A stretch of DNA of 64,000 nt from Saccharopolyspora_D taberi (GTDB lineage: Bacteria > Actinomycetota > Actinomycetes > Mycobacteriales > Pseudonocardiaceae): the NCBI RefSeq assembly GCF_039534165.1, contig NZ_BAAAUX010000011.1, forward strand, positions 124,001-188,000. The letters are read 5' to 3'. The notes below the pieces were generated by a model, which ran no database searches, was not told the DNA's origin, and worked only from the letters and a program-made list of their open reading frames with translations. The position numbers and the translations under genes were made by a program. This document shows positions 57,473 through 64,000 of the stretch, piece after piece. Numbering within the stretch: the first letter of the stretch is position 1; every line of letters starts with the position of its first letter.

Positions 57473-58822
57473 TCACCTGGCAGGTTCCGGTTCGGGCTCG
57501 GTCTCCTCGCCGGAACCGGTCCTGGCGGGCTCGGCGTCCGTGGCCGGGACGGCCTCGGCTTCCTTGGCCGAGCCGGTCTTGTCGAGCACGGCGGCGGCCA
57601 GCGAGTTGCCGAAGACGTTGACCGCGGTGCGGGCCATGTCGGCGAGGAAGTCCACGCCCATCAGCAGCGCGATCCCCTCGACCGGCAGCCCGAGGCTCTT
57701 GCCCGCGGCCATCAGCACCACGATCGACGCCGAGGCGACGCCCGCCATGCCCTTCGACAGCACGACCAGCACCAGCACCATGGTCAGCAGCGTGCCGACG
57801 CCGAGGTCCATGCCGTAGGCGTTGGCGAGGAAGACCAGCGCGACGGCCTGGTACAGCGTCGAACCGTCGGTGTTGAACGAGTACCCGAGCGGGACGACGA
57901 ACGACGAGGTGCTGCGGCGGATCCCGTGCTCCTCCAGCTTGCGCAGCAGCGGGGCGAGCACGGCCTCCGAGGAGCGGGTGACGAACGCGATCCCGGCCAG
58001 GCCGCCGACCGCGCGCAGCAGCGGGACGTACCTGACCCGGAACAGCGCGGCGACGATCGGGAAGACCACCACCAGGATGATCGCGAGCCCGAGGTAGACG
58101 ACCCCGAGGAAGCCCAGCAGGCCCTGGATCCCGGCCAGCCCGTAGTGCGCGACGTCGTAGGCCAGGAAGCCGAGGATTCCCAGCGGTGCCAACCGGATCA
58201 CGAACCCGACGACCTTGAACATGACCTCGCTGACGGTGTCGAGCACCGACCGCACCGGGGCCGCCTTCGCCCCCACCGCGGCCAGCCCGACGCCGAAGAA
58301 CACCGCGAACACCAGCACGGCGAGCAGGTTGCCCTCGGCGAACGCCTTGAACACGTTGTCCGGCACGGCGTGCAGCAGCAGCTGCGCGAAGTCGACCTCG
58401 GCGGGCTTGCCCTCGCCGGGCAGCGCGCCGACGTCGCCGCCTGCCACCGCCATGCCGGTGCCGATGTCGAAGAACTTCGCCAGGCCGACCGCGACGAGCA
58501 GGATCAGCGTCGTGATGACCTCGAAGTACAGGACGGTCCGCCAGGCCAGCCGTCCGAGGTTCTTCACCGACTCCATCTGCGTGATGCCCAGCACGATGAG
58601 CGGGAACACCAGCGGCAGCACGATCATCTCGACCAGCCGGATGAACACGTCGCCGAGGATCTTCATGTGCTCACCGGCGTCGGGGACGAAGTACCCGATC
58701 GCACCGCCGACGACCATGGCCAGCAGGGCCTGCACGCCCATCGGCAACCGCCACCACCGGCGTCGCCTGCCGCCGGTCCGCTCGTCCGCCCGCTGCGGGG
58801 CCGTCTCGCTCGTCGTGCTCAC
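57473..58822 (-). CDS. Dicarboxylate:cation symporter (DctA/GltP family)
   Basis: A 449-residue DAACS transporter with about eight helices. Diagnostic segments are the re-entrant loop FVTRSSEAVLAPLLRKLEEH and the transport motif PLGYSFNTDGSTLYQAVALV. It should bring in C4-dicarboxylates or acidic amino acids with protons or sodium. The C-terminus is long and acidic (GEETEPEPEPAR). GTG 58822 follows GGAGGAGG. Its neighbours, aspartase and a TAXI receptor, support a dicarboxylate/aspartate role. Confidence 0.92.
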   Translation of the reverse strand: MSTTSETAPQRADERTGGRRRRWWRLPMGVQALLAMVVGGAIGYFVPDAGEHMKILGDVFIRLVEMIVLPLVFPLIVLGITQMESVKNLGRLAWRTVLYFEVITTLILLVAVGLAKFFDIGTGMAVAGGDVGALPGEGKPAEVDFAQLLLHAVPDNVFKAFAEGNLLAVLVFAVFFGVGLAAVGAKAAPVRSVLDTVSEVMFKVVGFVIRLAPLGILGFLAYDVAHYGLAGIQGLLGFLGVVYLGLAIILVVVFPIVAALFRVRYVPLLRAVGGLAGIAFVTRSSEAVLAPLLRKLEEHGIRRSTSSFVVPLGYSFNTDGSTLYQAVALVFLANAYGMDLGVGTLLTMVLVLVVLSKGMAGVASASIVVLMAAGKSLGLPVEGIALLMGVDFLADMARTAVNVFGNSLAAAVLDKTGSAKEAEAVPATDAEPARTGSGEETEPEPEPAR

Positions 58823-59084
58823 AGCACCTCCTCCGGATTGCGTTGGGGCGAGACCGTAGGCGCCGGTTGTGCCGCCGGTCACCGGAGTTGAGCAAGAGTT
58901 GAGCTTTCCGCGCGGTTGGGCAAGATTTGAGGTTCGCGTCCGAACCCGTTCACCAGCAGGCAAAACGCGCTCACCGGGCGGGCCAGGGCCGGTCACGCCG
59001 CGTTGACCGGCCACGGCGGCGGGTGCAGCATCCCGGCGTACCCCGCACCAGAGGTCCACTATGGACGGCCAAGTTGGAGGCGTC

Positions 59085-60494
59085 GTGACATCGCGCACCG
59101 AGCATGACCTCATCGGCGACCGGGAGGTCCCCGCCGACGCGTACTACGGCGTGCACACCGCGCGGGCGGTGGAGAACTTCCGCATCAGCGGCACCCCGAT
59201 CTCGGCCTACCCCGGCCTGATCAACGCGCTCGCCTCGGTCAAGGAGGCCGCCGCCCGCGCGAACCGGGACCTCGGGCTGCTCGACCCGAGCCGGGCCGAC
59301 GCCATCGCCACCGCGTGCGCCGAGATCCGCACCGGCGCCCTGCACGAGCAGTTCGTGGTCGACGTGATCCAGGGCGGCGCGGGCACCTCGACCAACATGA
59401 ACGCCAACGAGGTCATCGCCAACCGGGCGCTGGAACTGCTTGGCCACCCGCGCGGCGACTACGAGCACCTGCACCCGCTGGAGCACGTCAACCTCGGGCA
59501 GAGCACCAACGACGTCTACCCGACCGCGATCAAGCTCGCGCTGGTGGCGGGACTGCGGGAGCTGCGCGCGGCCATGGGCGGGCTCGCCGAGGCGTTCCAC
59601 GCCAAGTACGTGGAGTTCGCCGACGTGCTCAAGATGGGCCGCACCCAGCTGCAGGACGCGGTCCCGATGACCCTGGGCCAGGAGTTCAAGACCTACGCCG
59701 TCATGCTGGAGGAGGACCGCCAGCGCCTCGGCGAGGCCACCGACCTGCTGCTGGAGATCAACCTCGGCGGCACCGCGATCGGCACCGGCATCAACACCCA
59801 CCCCGAGTACGCCGCCCGCGCGTGCGCGCACCTGGCCCGGATCAGCGGGGTTCCGGTGCGCACCGCGGAGAACCTGGTCGAGGCGACCCAGGACGCGGGT
59901 GCCCTGGTGCAGCTGTCCGGGGTGCTCAAGCGGGTCGCGGTCAAGCTGTCGAAGACCTGCAACGACCTGCGCCTGACCTCCTCCGGGCCGCGGGCGGGCC
60001 TCAACGAGATCAACCTGCCCGCCGTGCAGGCCGGGTCGAGCATCATGCCGGGCAAGGTCAACCCGGTCATCCCGGAGGTCGTCAACCAGGTCGCCTTCGA
60101 GGTGATCGGCAACGACGTCACCGTGACCCTCGCCGCCGAGGCCGGTCAGCTCCAGCTCAACGCGTTCGAGCCGATCATCGTCCACAGTGTCCTGAAGTCC
60201 CTGACCCACCTGACCGCCGCCTGCGGCACGCTGAGCACCCGCTGCGTTTCCGGGATCACGGCCAACCGGGCCCACCTCGACGAGACCGTGCGCGGTTCCA
60301 TCGGACTGGTCACCGCGCTGAGCCCCTACATCGGCTACGCCAACGCCACCGAGATCGCCCAGCGGGCGCTCACCACCGACCGCACGATCACCGACCTCGT
60401 CCTCGACACCGGCCTGCTCTCGCCGGAGCAGCTCGACACCCTGCTCAGTCCCGAGCAGCTGACCCGGCCCCGCCCGCTCGGCGACACCGCGTAG
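59085..60494 (+). CDS. aspA: Aspartate ammonia-lyase
   Basis: A 469-residue member of the fumarase/aspartase superfamily, converting aspartate to fumarate and ammonia. The lyase signature GSSIMPGKVNPVIPEVVNQV is nearer aspartase than fumarase, and GQSTNDVYPTAIKLAL and the AEAGQLQLNAFEPII segment agree. GTG 59085 is chosen as it stands 5 bp after GGAGG; ATG 59061 is the upstream option. It is divergent from the DctA-like gene, so import and catabolism may share regulation. Confidence 0.88.
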   Translation: MTSRTEHDLIGDREVPADAYYGVHTARAVENFRISGTPISAYPGLINALASVKEAAARANRDLGLLDPSRADAIATACAEIRTGALHEQFVVDVIQGGAGTSTNMNANEVIANRALELLGHPRGDYEHLHPLEHVNLGQSTNDVYPTAIKLALVAGLRELRAAMGGLAEAFHAKYVEFADVLKMGRTQLQDAVPMTLGQEFKTYAVMLEEDRQRLGEATDLLLEINLGGTAIGTGINTHPEYAARACAHLARISGVPVRTAENLVEATQDAGALVQLSGVLKRVAVKLSKTCNDLRLTSSGPRAGLNEINLPAVQAGSSIMPGKVNPVIPEVVNQVAFEVIGNDVTVTLAAEAGQLQLNAFEPIIVHSVLKSLTHLTAACGTLSTRCVSGITANRAHLDETVRGSIGLVTALSPYIGYANATEIAQRALTTDRTITDLVLDTGLLSPEQLDTLLSPEQLTRPRPLGDTA

Positions 60495-60520
60495 CCGACC
60501 CGGCCTTCGGTGCGTCCCGC

Positions 60521-60557
60521 GTCACAGCATTACGGTGTAGCCACGTGACAGCGTTAT
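60521..60557. promoter_or_regulatory. Direct repeats before the AEC permease gene
   Basis: GTCACAGCATTAC (60521-60533) and GTGACAGCGTTAT (60545-60557) match at 10 of 13 positions, spaced 24 bp (start to start). The second overlaps the start codon at 60556. Possible activator or repressor sites, or chance similarity. Confidence 0.4.
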
Positions 60558-61485
60558 GAACGGCGTGCTCGAAGGCTTCCTCGTCATCAGCGTGGTCGTC
60601 GCGGTCGGTTACGCCGCGGGGCGGGCCGGGGTGCTCGGCCCCTCCGCGACGCAGGTGCTCTCCCGCGCGGCCTTCTTCATCGCCACTCCGGCCCTGCTGT
60701 TCGTCACGCTGCTGCGCGCCGACATCGGTGCCGTGATCTCCAGCCAGCTGGTGGTGACGGCGGTGACCAGTTCGCTGGCGTGCCTGCTCTACGTCCCGGC
60801 CGGGCTGCTGCGGCGCAGACCCGCAGCCGAGACCGGGGTGGGCGCGATGGCCAGCGGGTACGTCAACGCGGGCAACCTGGGCATCCCGATCGCCACCTAC
60901 GCCCTCGGCGACGCCAGCAAGATCGCGCCGGTGCTGCTGTTCCAGCTGGCGGTGCTCACGCCGCTGTTCACCACCCTGTTCGACCTGCTGTCCGAGCGCG
61001 CACGCGGTTCCCGGCCCTCGGTGCTGCGGGCGGTGTCGGCACCGCTGCGGAACCCGATCGCGCTGGCCACCGCCGCGGGGCTGATCTGCTCGGCGACCGG
61101 GGTGGCCCCGCCGGAGGCGTTCCTCGCCCCGATCGAACTGCTCGCCGATCTGGCGGTGCCCGCGATGCTGCTGGCCTTCGGCATCTCGCTGCACGGCGCG
61201 CCGCGCCCCGGGCGCTCGGACGCGGGCGTCCCGGCGCTCACGGCGATCGTGCTGATCAAGAACTTCGCGCAGCCGCTGCTCGGCCTGCTGATCGGTGTCC
61301 TGCTCCAGCTGCGGGGCGAAGCGCTGCTGGCCGTCGTGGTCTGCGCGGCGCTGCCCACCGCGCAGAACGTGTTCGGGTACGCGGTCCGCTTCCAGCAGGG
61401 GACGACGCTGGCGCGGGAGGCCGTGCTGACGACCACGCTGGTCAGCATGCCGGTGATGTTCGGGATCGTGGCTCTGCTGGGGTGA
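60556..61485 (+). CDS. AEC-family (auxin efflux carrier-like) permease
   Basis: A 309-residue transporter with about ten helices. The family signature YVNAGNLGIPIATYALGDAS and the closing ALPTAQNVFGYAVRF segment are clear. Bacterial members move organic acids such as malate or malonate. ATG 60556 is 61 bp after aspA on the same strand, so it may export or import a related dicarboxylate. No regulator is adjacent. The 134 bp after it (61486-61619) shows no gene. Confidence 0.87.
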   Translation: MNGVLEGFLVISVVVAVGYAAGRAGVLGPSATQVLSRAAFFIATPALLFVTLLRADIGAVISSQLVVTAVTSSLACLLYVPAGLLRRRPAAETGVGAMASGYVNAGNLGIPIATYALGDASKIAPVLLFQLAVLTPLFTTLFDLLSERARGSRPSVLRAVSAPLRNPIALATAAGLICSATGVAPPEAFLAPIELLADLAVPAMLLAFGISLHGAPRPGRSDAGVPALTAIVLIKNFAQPLLGLLIGVLLQLRGEALLAVVVCAALPTAQNVFGYAVRFQQGTTLAREAVLTTTLVSMPVMFGIVALLG

Positions 61486-61619
61486 ACCGGCGGATTGGTC
61501 CAACGCCGACCTCTCGGGTGTCGGTGCCGACGACCAGCACCTGCTTCACCCCCGGCCTGCACGGGTGACCACCCACAGCACCGCCGGACGGCGGCGCCAC
61601 AGTGGACACCACGTCGCAG

Positions 61620-62462
61620 TCAGACCTTCCTGGCGACGAAGGCGTGCACCGGAACCGCGTCGGTGGCAGGCAGGTCCCGCGCCTCCGGTCGCCAGCGGTG
61701 CACCTGGACGACTCCGGGGTCCAGCACGTCCAAGCCCTCGCTGAACCGCGCGACCTCGGCCCGCGTGCGGGGAAGGACGTCCTCGGTCATGTCCTGGCTC
61801 ATGGAGCGGCACGCGTCGACCATCTCCGGCAGCACGTCCGACGCGAGGTGCGCGACGACGAGGTAGCTGCCCTCGGGCAGCACCCGCACCAGCCGCTCGA
61901 CGCGGTCGTGCGCGACGCCGTCCTCGACGAAGTGCAGGACCCCGAGCATGGTGACCGCGATCGGCTTGGTGAAGTCCAGCAGCTCCTCCGCGCCGCGCAG
62001 GACGCGGTCGATGTCGCGGAGGTCGGCTTCGAGGTAGCTGGTCCGGCCCTCGGGCGCACTGGTCAGCAGCGCGCGGGCGTGTGCGAGCACGATCGGATCG
62101 TTGTCGACGTAGACGACCCGCGACTCCGGCGCGACCTGCTGGGCGACCTCGTGGGTGTTGTTCTCGGTCGGAAGCCCGGTCCCGATGTCGAGGAACTGGC
62201 GCACGCCCGCGTGCTCGGCGAGGTACCGCACGGACCGGTCGAGGAAGTACCGCTGGGCGATCGCGTGCTTGCGCACGCCCGCGACACCGCCGTCCGGGTA
62301 GTTCTCGTACGCCCGGTGGGCGGCGAGCCGGTCGGCCTTGTAGTTGTTCTTGCCACCGACCAGGTAGTCGTACAGCCGCCCGCCGTGCGCGCGCGAGGTG
62401 TCGATCGTCTCCGGTACCCGGTCCGGGCCCGCGGCGTCCGACGTCAGCGGAAGGGGTTCCAC
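61620..62462 (-). CDS. DUF574-type SAM-dependent methyltransferase (copy 2)
   Basis: A 280-residue PF04672 protein, the same length as the copy at 13808-14650 but clearly diverged. Typical elements: GRLYDYLVGGKNNYKADRLA, DIGTGLPTENNTHEVAQ and VVYVDNDPIVLAHARALL. GTG 62462 is preferred because GGAGG sits 5 bp ahead; the frame is open to an ATG at 62501. The substrate is unknown. CATGTTGATC upstream (about 62507-62516) recurs in the conservon promoter region. Confidence 0.87.
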   Translation of the reverse strand: MEPLPLTSDAAGPDRVPETIDTSRAHGGRLYDYLVGGKNNYKADRLAAHRAYENYPDGGVAGVRKHAIAQRYFLDRSVRYLAEHAGVRQFLDIGTGLPTENNTHEVAQQVAPESRVVYVDNDPIVLAHARALLTSAPEGRTSYLEADLRDIDRVLRGAEELLDFTKPIAVTMLGVLHFVEDGVAHDRVERLVRVLPEGSYLVVAHLASDVLPEMVDACRSMSQDMTEDVLPRTRAEVARFSEGLDVLDPGVVQVHRWRPEARDLPATDAVPVHAFVARKV

Positions 62463-62584
62463 ACGTTCCTCCTGTCCAGGCGGCTTTCCGGCGAGGAGCA
62501 TAAGTCATGTTGATCTAGGACCGGACAGGCCGCAAGGCACGTCACCCCACCCGCGAACGGCGTCATCTCGGGGCCGCGCCGCGT

Positions 62585-63733
62585 TCACCACTCGGCAACG
62601 GAGCCGTCGGCGTGCCGCCAGACCGGGTTGCGCCAGCGGTGCCCCTCGGCGGCCCGCTCCCGGACGTAGTCCTCGTCGATCCCGATCCCCAGCCCCGGTC
62701 CGGCCGGGATCGCGACCTGCCCGGCGTCGTAGCTGAACACGGCCGGGTCCGCGAGGTAGTCGAGCAGGTCGTTGGAGGTGTTGTAGTGGATTCCCAGGCT
62801 CTGCTCCTGGATCGTCGCGTTGTGGCAGCCCGCGTCGATCTGGAGGCACGCGGCCAGCGCGATCGGCCCGAGCGGGCAGTGCAGCGCAAGCGCCACGTCG
62901 TGCGCCTCGGCCATGTGGGCGATCTTGCGCGCCTCGGTGATCCCGCCGCAGTGCGAAGGGTCGGGCTGGACGATGTCGACCGCGCCGGATGCCAGCACCG
63001 GCTTGAAGTCCCACCGCGAGTACAGCCGCTCCCCCAGCGCGATCGGGATCGGCGAGTGCCGCAGGACCTCGGCGAACCCGTCGAGGTGCTCGGAGAGCAC
63101 CGGTTCCTCGACGAACATCAGCCGGTAGGGCTCCAGTTCCCGGAGCAGGACCTTGGCCATCGGCCGGTGCACGCGGCCGTGGAAGTCGACGCCGATCCCG
63201 ACGTCCGGGCCGACCGCCTCCCGGACGACGGCGACGTTGGCAACGCACCGGTCGACCTTGTCCCAGGAGTCGAGGTACTGGAGTTCCTCGGTGCCGTTCA
63301 TCTTCACCGCCGTGAACCCGCGGTCGACGGCCTGCCGGGCGGCCCGCGCGGTCTCGGCCGGGCGGTCGCCGCCGATCCACGAGTAGACCCGGATGCGGTC
63401 GCGCACCCGCCCGCCGAGCAGTTCGTGCACGGGCACCCCGAGCGCCTTGCCCTTGATGTCCCACAGCGCCTGGTCGATCCCGGCCAGCGCGCTCATGTGG
63501 AGGCCGCCGCCGCGGTAGAAACCCCCGCGGTACAGCACGGTCCACAGGTCCTCGATCCGCGCCGGGTCCTGGCCGACGAGGTAGTCCGACAGCTCGCCGA
63601 CCACGGCGGCCACCGACGCGGCCCGGCCCTCCAGGACCGGTTCTCCCCAGCCGGTGACGCCCTCGTCGGTCTCGATCTTCAGGAACAGCCACCTCGGCGG
63701 GACCTGGTACGTCGTCAGCGACGTGATCTTCAC
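62585..63733 (-). CDS. dgoD: D-galactonate dehydratase
   Basis: A 382-residue enolase-superfamily enzyme that removes water from D-galactonate to give 2-keto-3-deoxygalactonate. The metal ligands and catalytic residues coincide in number with the E. coli enzyme: Asp183 and His185 (GIGVDFHGR), Glu209 (MFVEEP), Glu235 (ALGERLYSR) and His285 (LALHCPLGP). GTG 63733 follows GGGGAGGAA and overlaps the stop of dgoA (GTGA). The length is the same as E. coli DgoD. Confidence 0.95.
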   Translation of the reverse strand: MKITSLTTYQVPPRWLFLKIETDEGVTGWGEPVLEGRAASVAAVVGELSDYLVGQDPARIEDLWTVLYRGGFYRGGGLHMSALAGIDQALWDIKGKALGVPVHELLGGRVRDRIRVYSWIGGDRPAETARAARQAVDRGFTAVKMNGTEELQYLDSWDKVDRCVANVAVVREAVGPDVGIGVDFHGRVHRPMAKVLLRELEPYRLMFVEEPVLSEHLDGFAEVLRHSPIPIALGERLYSRWDFKPVLASGAVDIVQPDPSHCGGITEARKIAHMAEAHDVALALHCPLGPIALAACLQIDAGCHNATIQEQSLGIHYNTSNDLLDYLADPAVFSYDAGQVAIPAGPGLGIGIDEDYVRERAAEGHRWRNPVWRHADGSVAEW

Positions 63734-64000
63734 GGCGCGTTCCTCCCCTCCGCCCACGCGCCGCGCAGCACGCGGGCCCGCTCCCCGACCTGTTCGGCCG
63801 CGTCGCCCGGCCGGTAGAGCGCGGTCCCGAGCCCGGCGCCGCCCGCACCTGCCGCCGCCCACGCGGCCAGGTTCGTCCCGTCGACACCGCCGACGGGCAG
63901 CAGCTCCACGTCCGGCGGCAGGACCGCCCGCCACGCCTTCATCCCGCCGATCCCCACGGCGTCGGCCGGGAAGAGCTTGAGGTGCCGGGCTCCCGCAGCG
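63730..64000 (-). CDS. dgoA: 2-keto-3-deoxy-6-phosphogalactonate aldolase (C-terminal part, cut by window edge)
   Basis: The last 89 residues of a class I KDPG/KDPGal aldolase. GARHLKLFPADAVGIGGMKA contains the family's LKLFPA loop, and the C-terminal VGGVDGTNLAAWAAAGAGGA forms the phosphate site. It splits KDPGal to pyruvate and glyceraldehyde 3-phosphate. The N-terminus with the Schiff-base Lys lies beyond 64000. It is translationally coupled to dgoD, so a dgo operon continues to the right. Confidence 0.9.
   Translation of the reverse strand, partial: AAGARHLKLFPADAVGIGGMKAWRAVLPPDVELLPVGGVDGTNLAAWAAAGAGGAGLGTALYRPGDAAEQVGERARVLRGAWAEGRNAP

Noticed and set aside
57326..58891. 521-aa plus-strand frame over the symporter
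   Set aside because: Antisense to the DctA-like gene; Asp/His/Arg-rich shadow sequence.
62505..63887. 460-aa minus-strand frame in a different phase over dgoD
   Set aside because: Arg/Gly-rich shadow of dgoD; the dgoD frame has all catalytic residues.

Overview
The window is high-GC DNA (about 70-75% in most genes) with GTG starts, GGAGG-type ribosome sites and many 4-nt ATGA/GTGA overlaps. It carries an ESX/type VII secretion effector cassette (PPE-, EspG-, EspC- and YbaB/EspL-like proteins), a conservon (CvnA-D), two DUF574 methyltransferases and an AfsR-like regulator. Together these point to an actinomycete, most likely Pseudonocardiaceae (Saccharopolyspora-like). That placement is an inference. 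Two runs of N (8427-8433 and 49901-49944) show it is a draft assembly. I found no rRNA, tRNA or CRISPR array.

Layout. 1-460: 3' part of a truncated DUF664 gene, a 98-nt imperfect palindrome and two terminator hairpins. 464-3773: AurF-like diiron oxygenase plus a fused ferredoxin/ferredoxin reductase, divergent from a TetR gene with twin operators. 3780-7952: small hypothetical protein, DUF1707 protein, SerA-like dehydrogenase translationally coupled to DUF1015, and a flavin-binding protein. 7958-15301: coiled-coil protein, PAP2 phosphatase, aspartate aminotransferase, XRE-cupin regulator, CYP102-like P450 with a divergent TetR gene, DUF574 methyltransferase and a hotdog-like protein. 15279-25133: an eight-gene minus-strand acyl-CoA operon (TIGR03084-type, AtuA family, two acyl-CoA dehydrogenases, acyl-CoA carboxylase alpha and beta, enoyl-CoA hydratase, TetR), with a gene order resembling the mycobacterial accA2/accD2 region. 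25434-29596: ArsR/SRPBCC pair, quinone-reductase-like enzyme, TetR plus nitroreductase, methyltransferase.

29806-42893 is the most accessory-looking part. A secreted S1 protease and an IS481-type transposase scrap are followed by a six-gene minus-strand operon of ESX-associated proteins ending in a 1556-aa RHS-repeat protein. Its AT-richer C-terminal tip carries the HAE and CxxC motifs of a nucleic-acid deaminase. No immunity gene follows the toxin; the short space downstream holds only the IS scrap. The operon is divergent from an AfsR/SARP-type regulator. Between them are four heptamer direct repeats spaced exactly 11 bp apart, the classic layout of a SARP binding site. I regard this as the best candidate for an undescribed system: a SARP-controlled, type VII-exported deaminase toxin cassette.

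42966-49900: M64 metallopeptidase, a broken XRE-type regulator and a conservon ending in a GAF protein that runs into an assembly gap beside an 18-bp tandem repeat. 50077-54075: acyl-CoA dehydrogenase, threonine dehydratase and a DUF2269-like membrane protein. 54461-61485: a probable C4-dicarboxylate/aspartate block (response regulator, sensor kinase, orphan TAXI lipoprotein, DctA-like symporter, aspartase, AEC permease). 61620-64000: second DUF574 methyltransferase and the D-galactonate pathway genes dgoD and dgoA (dgoA cut by the window edge).
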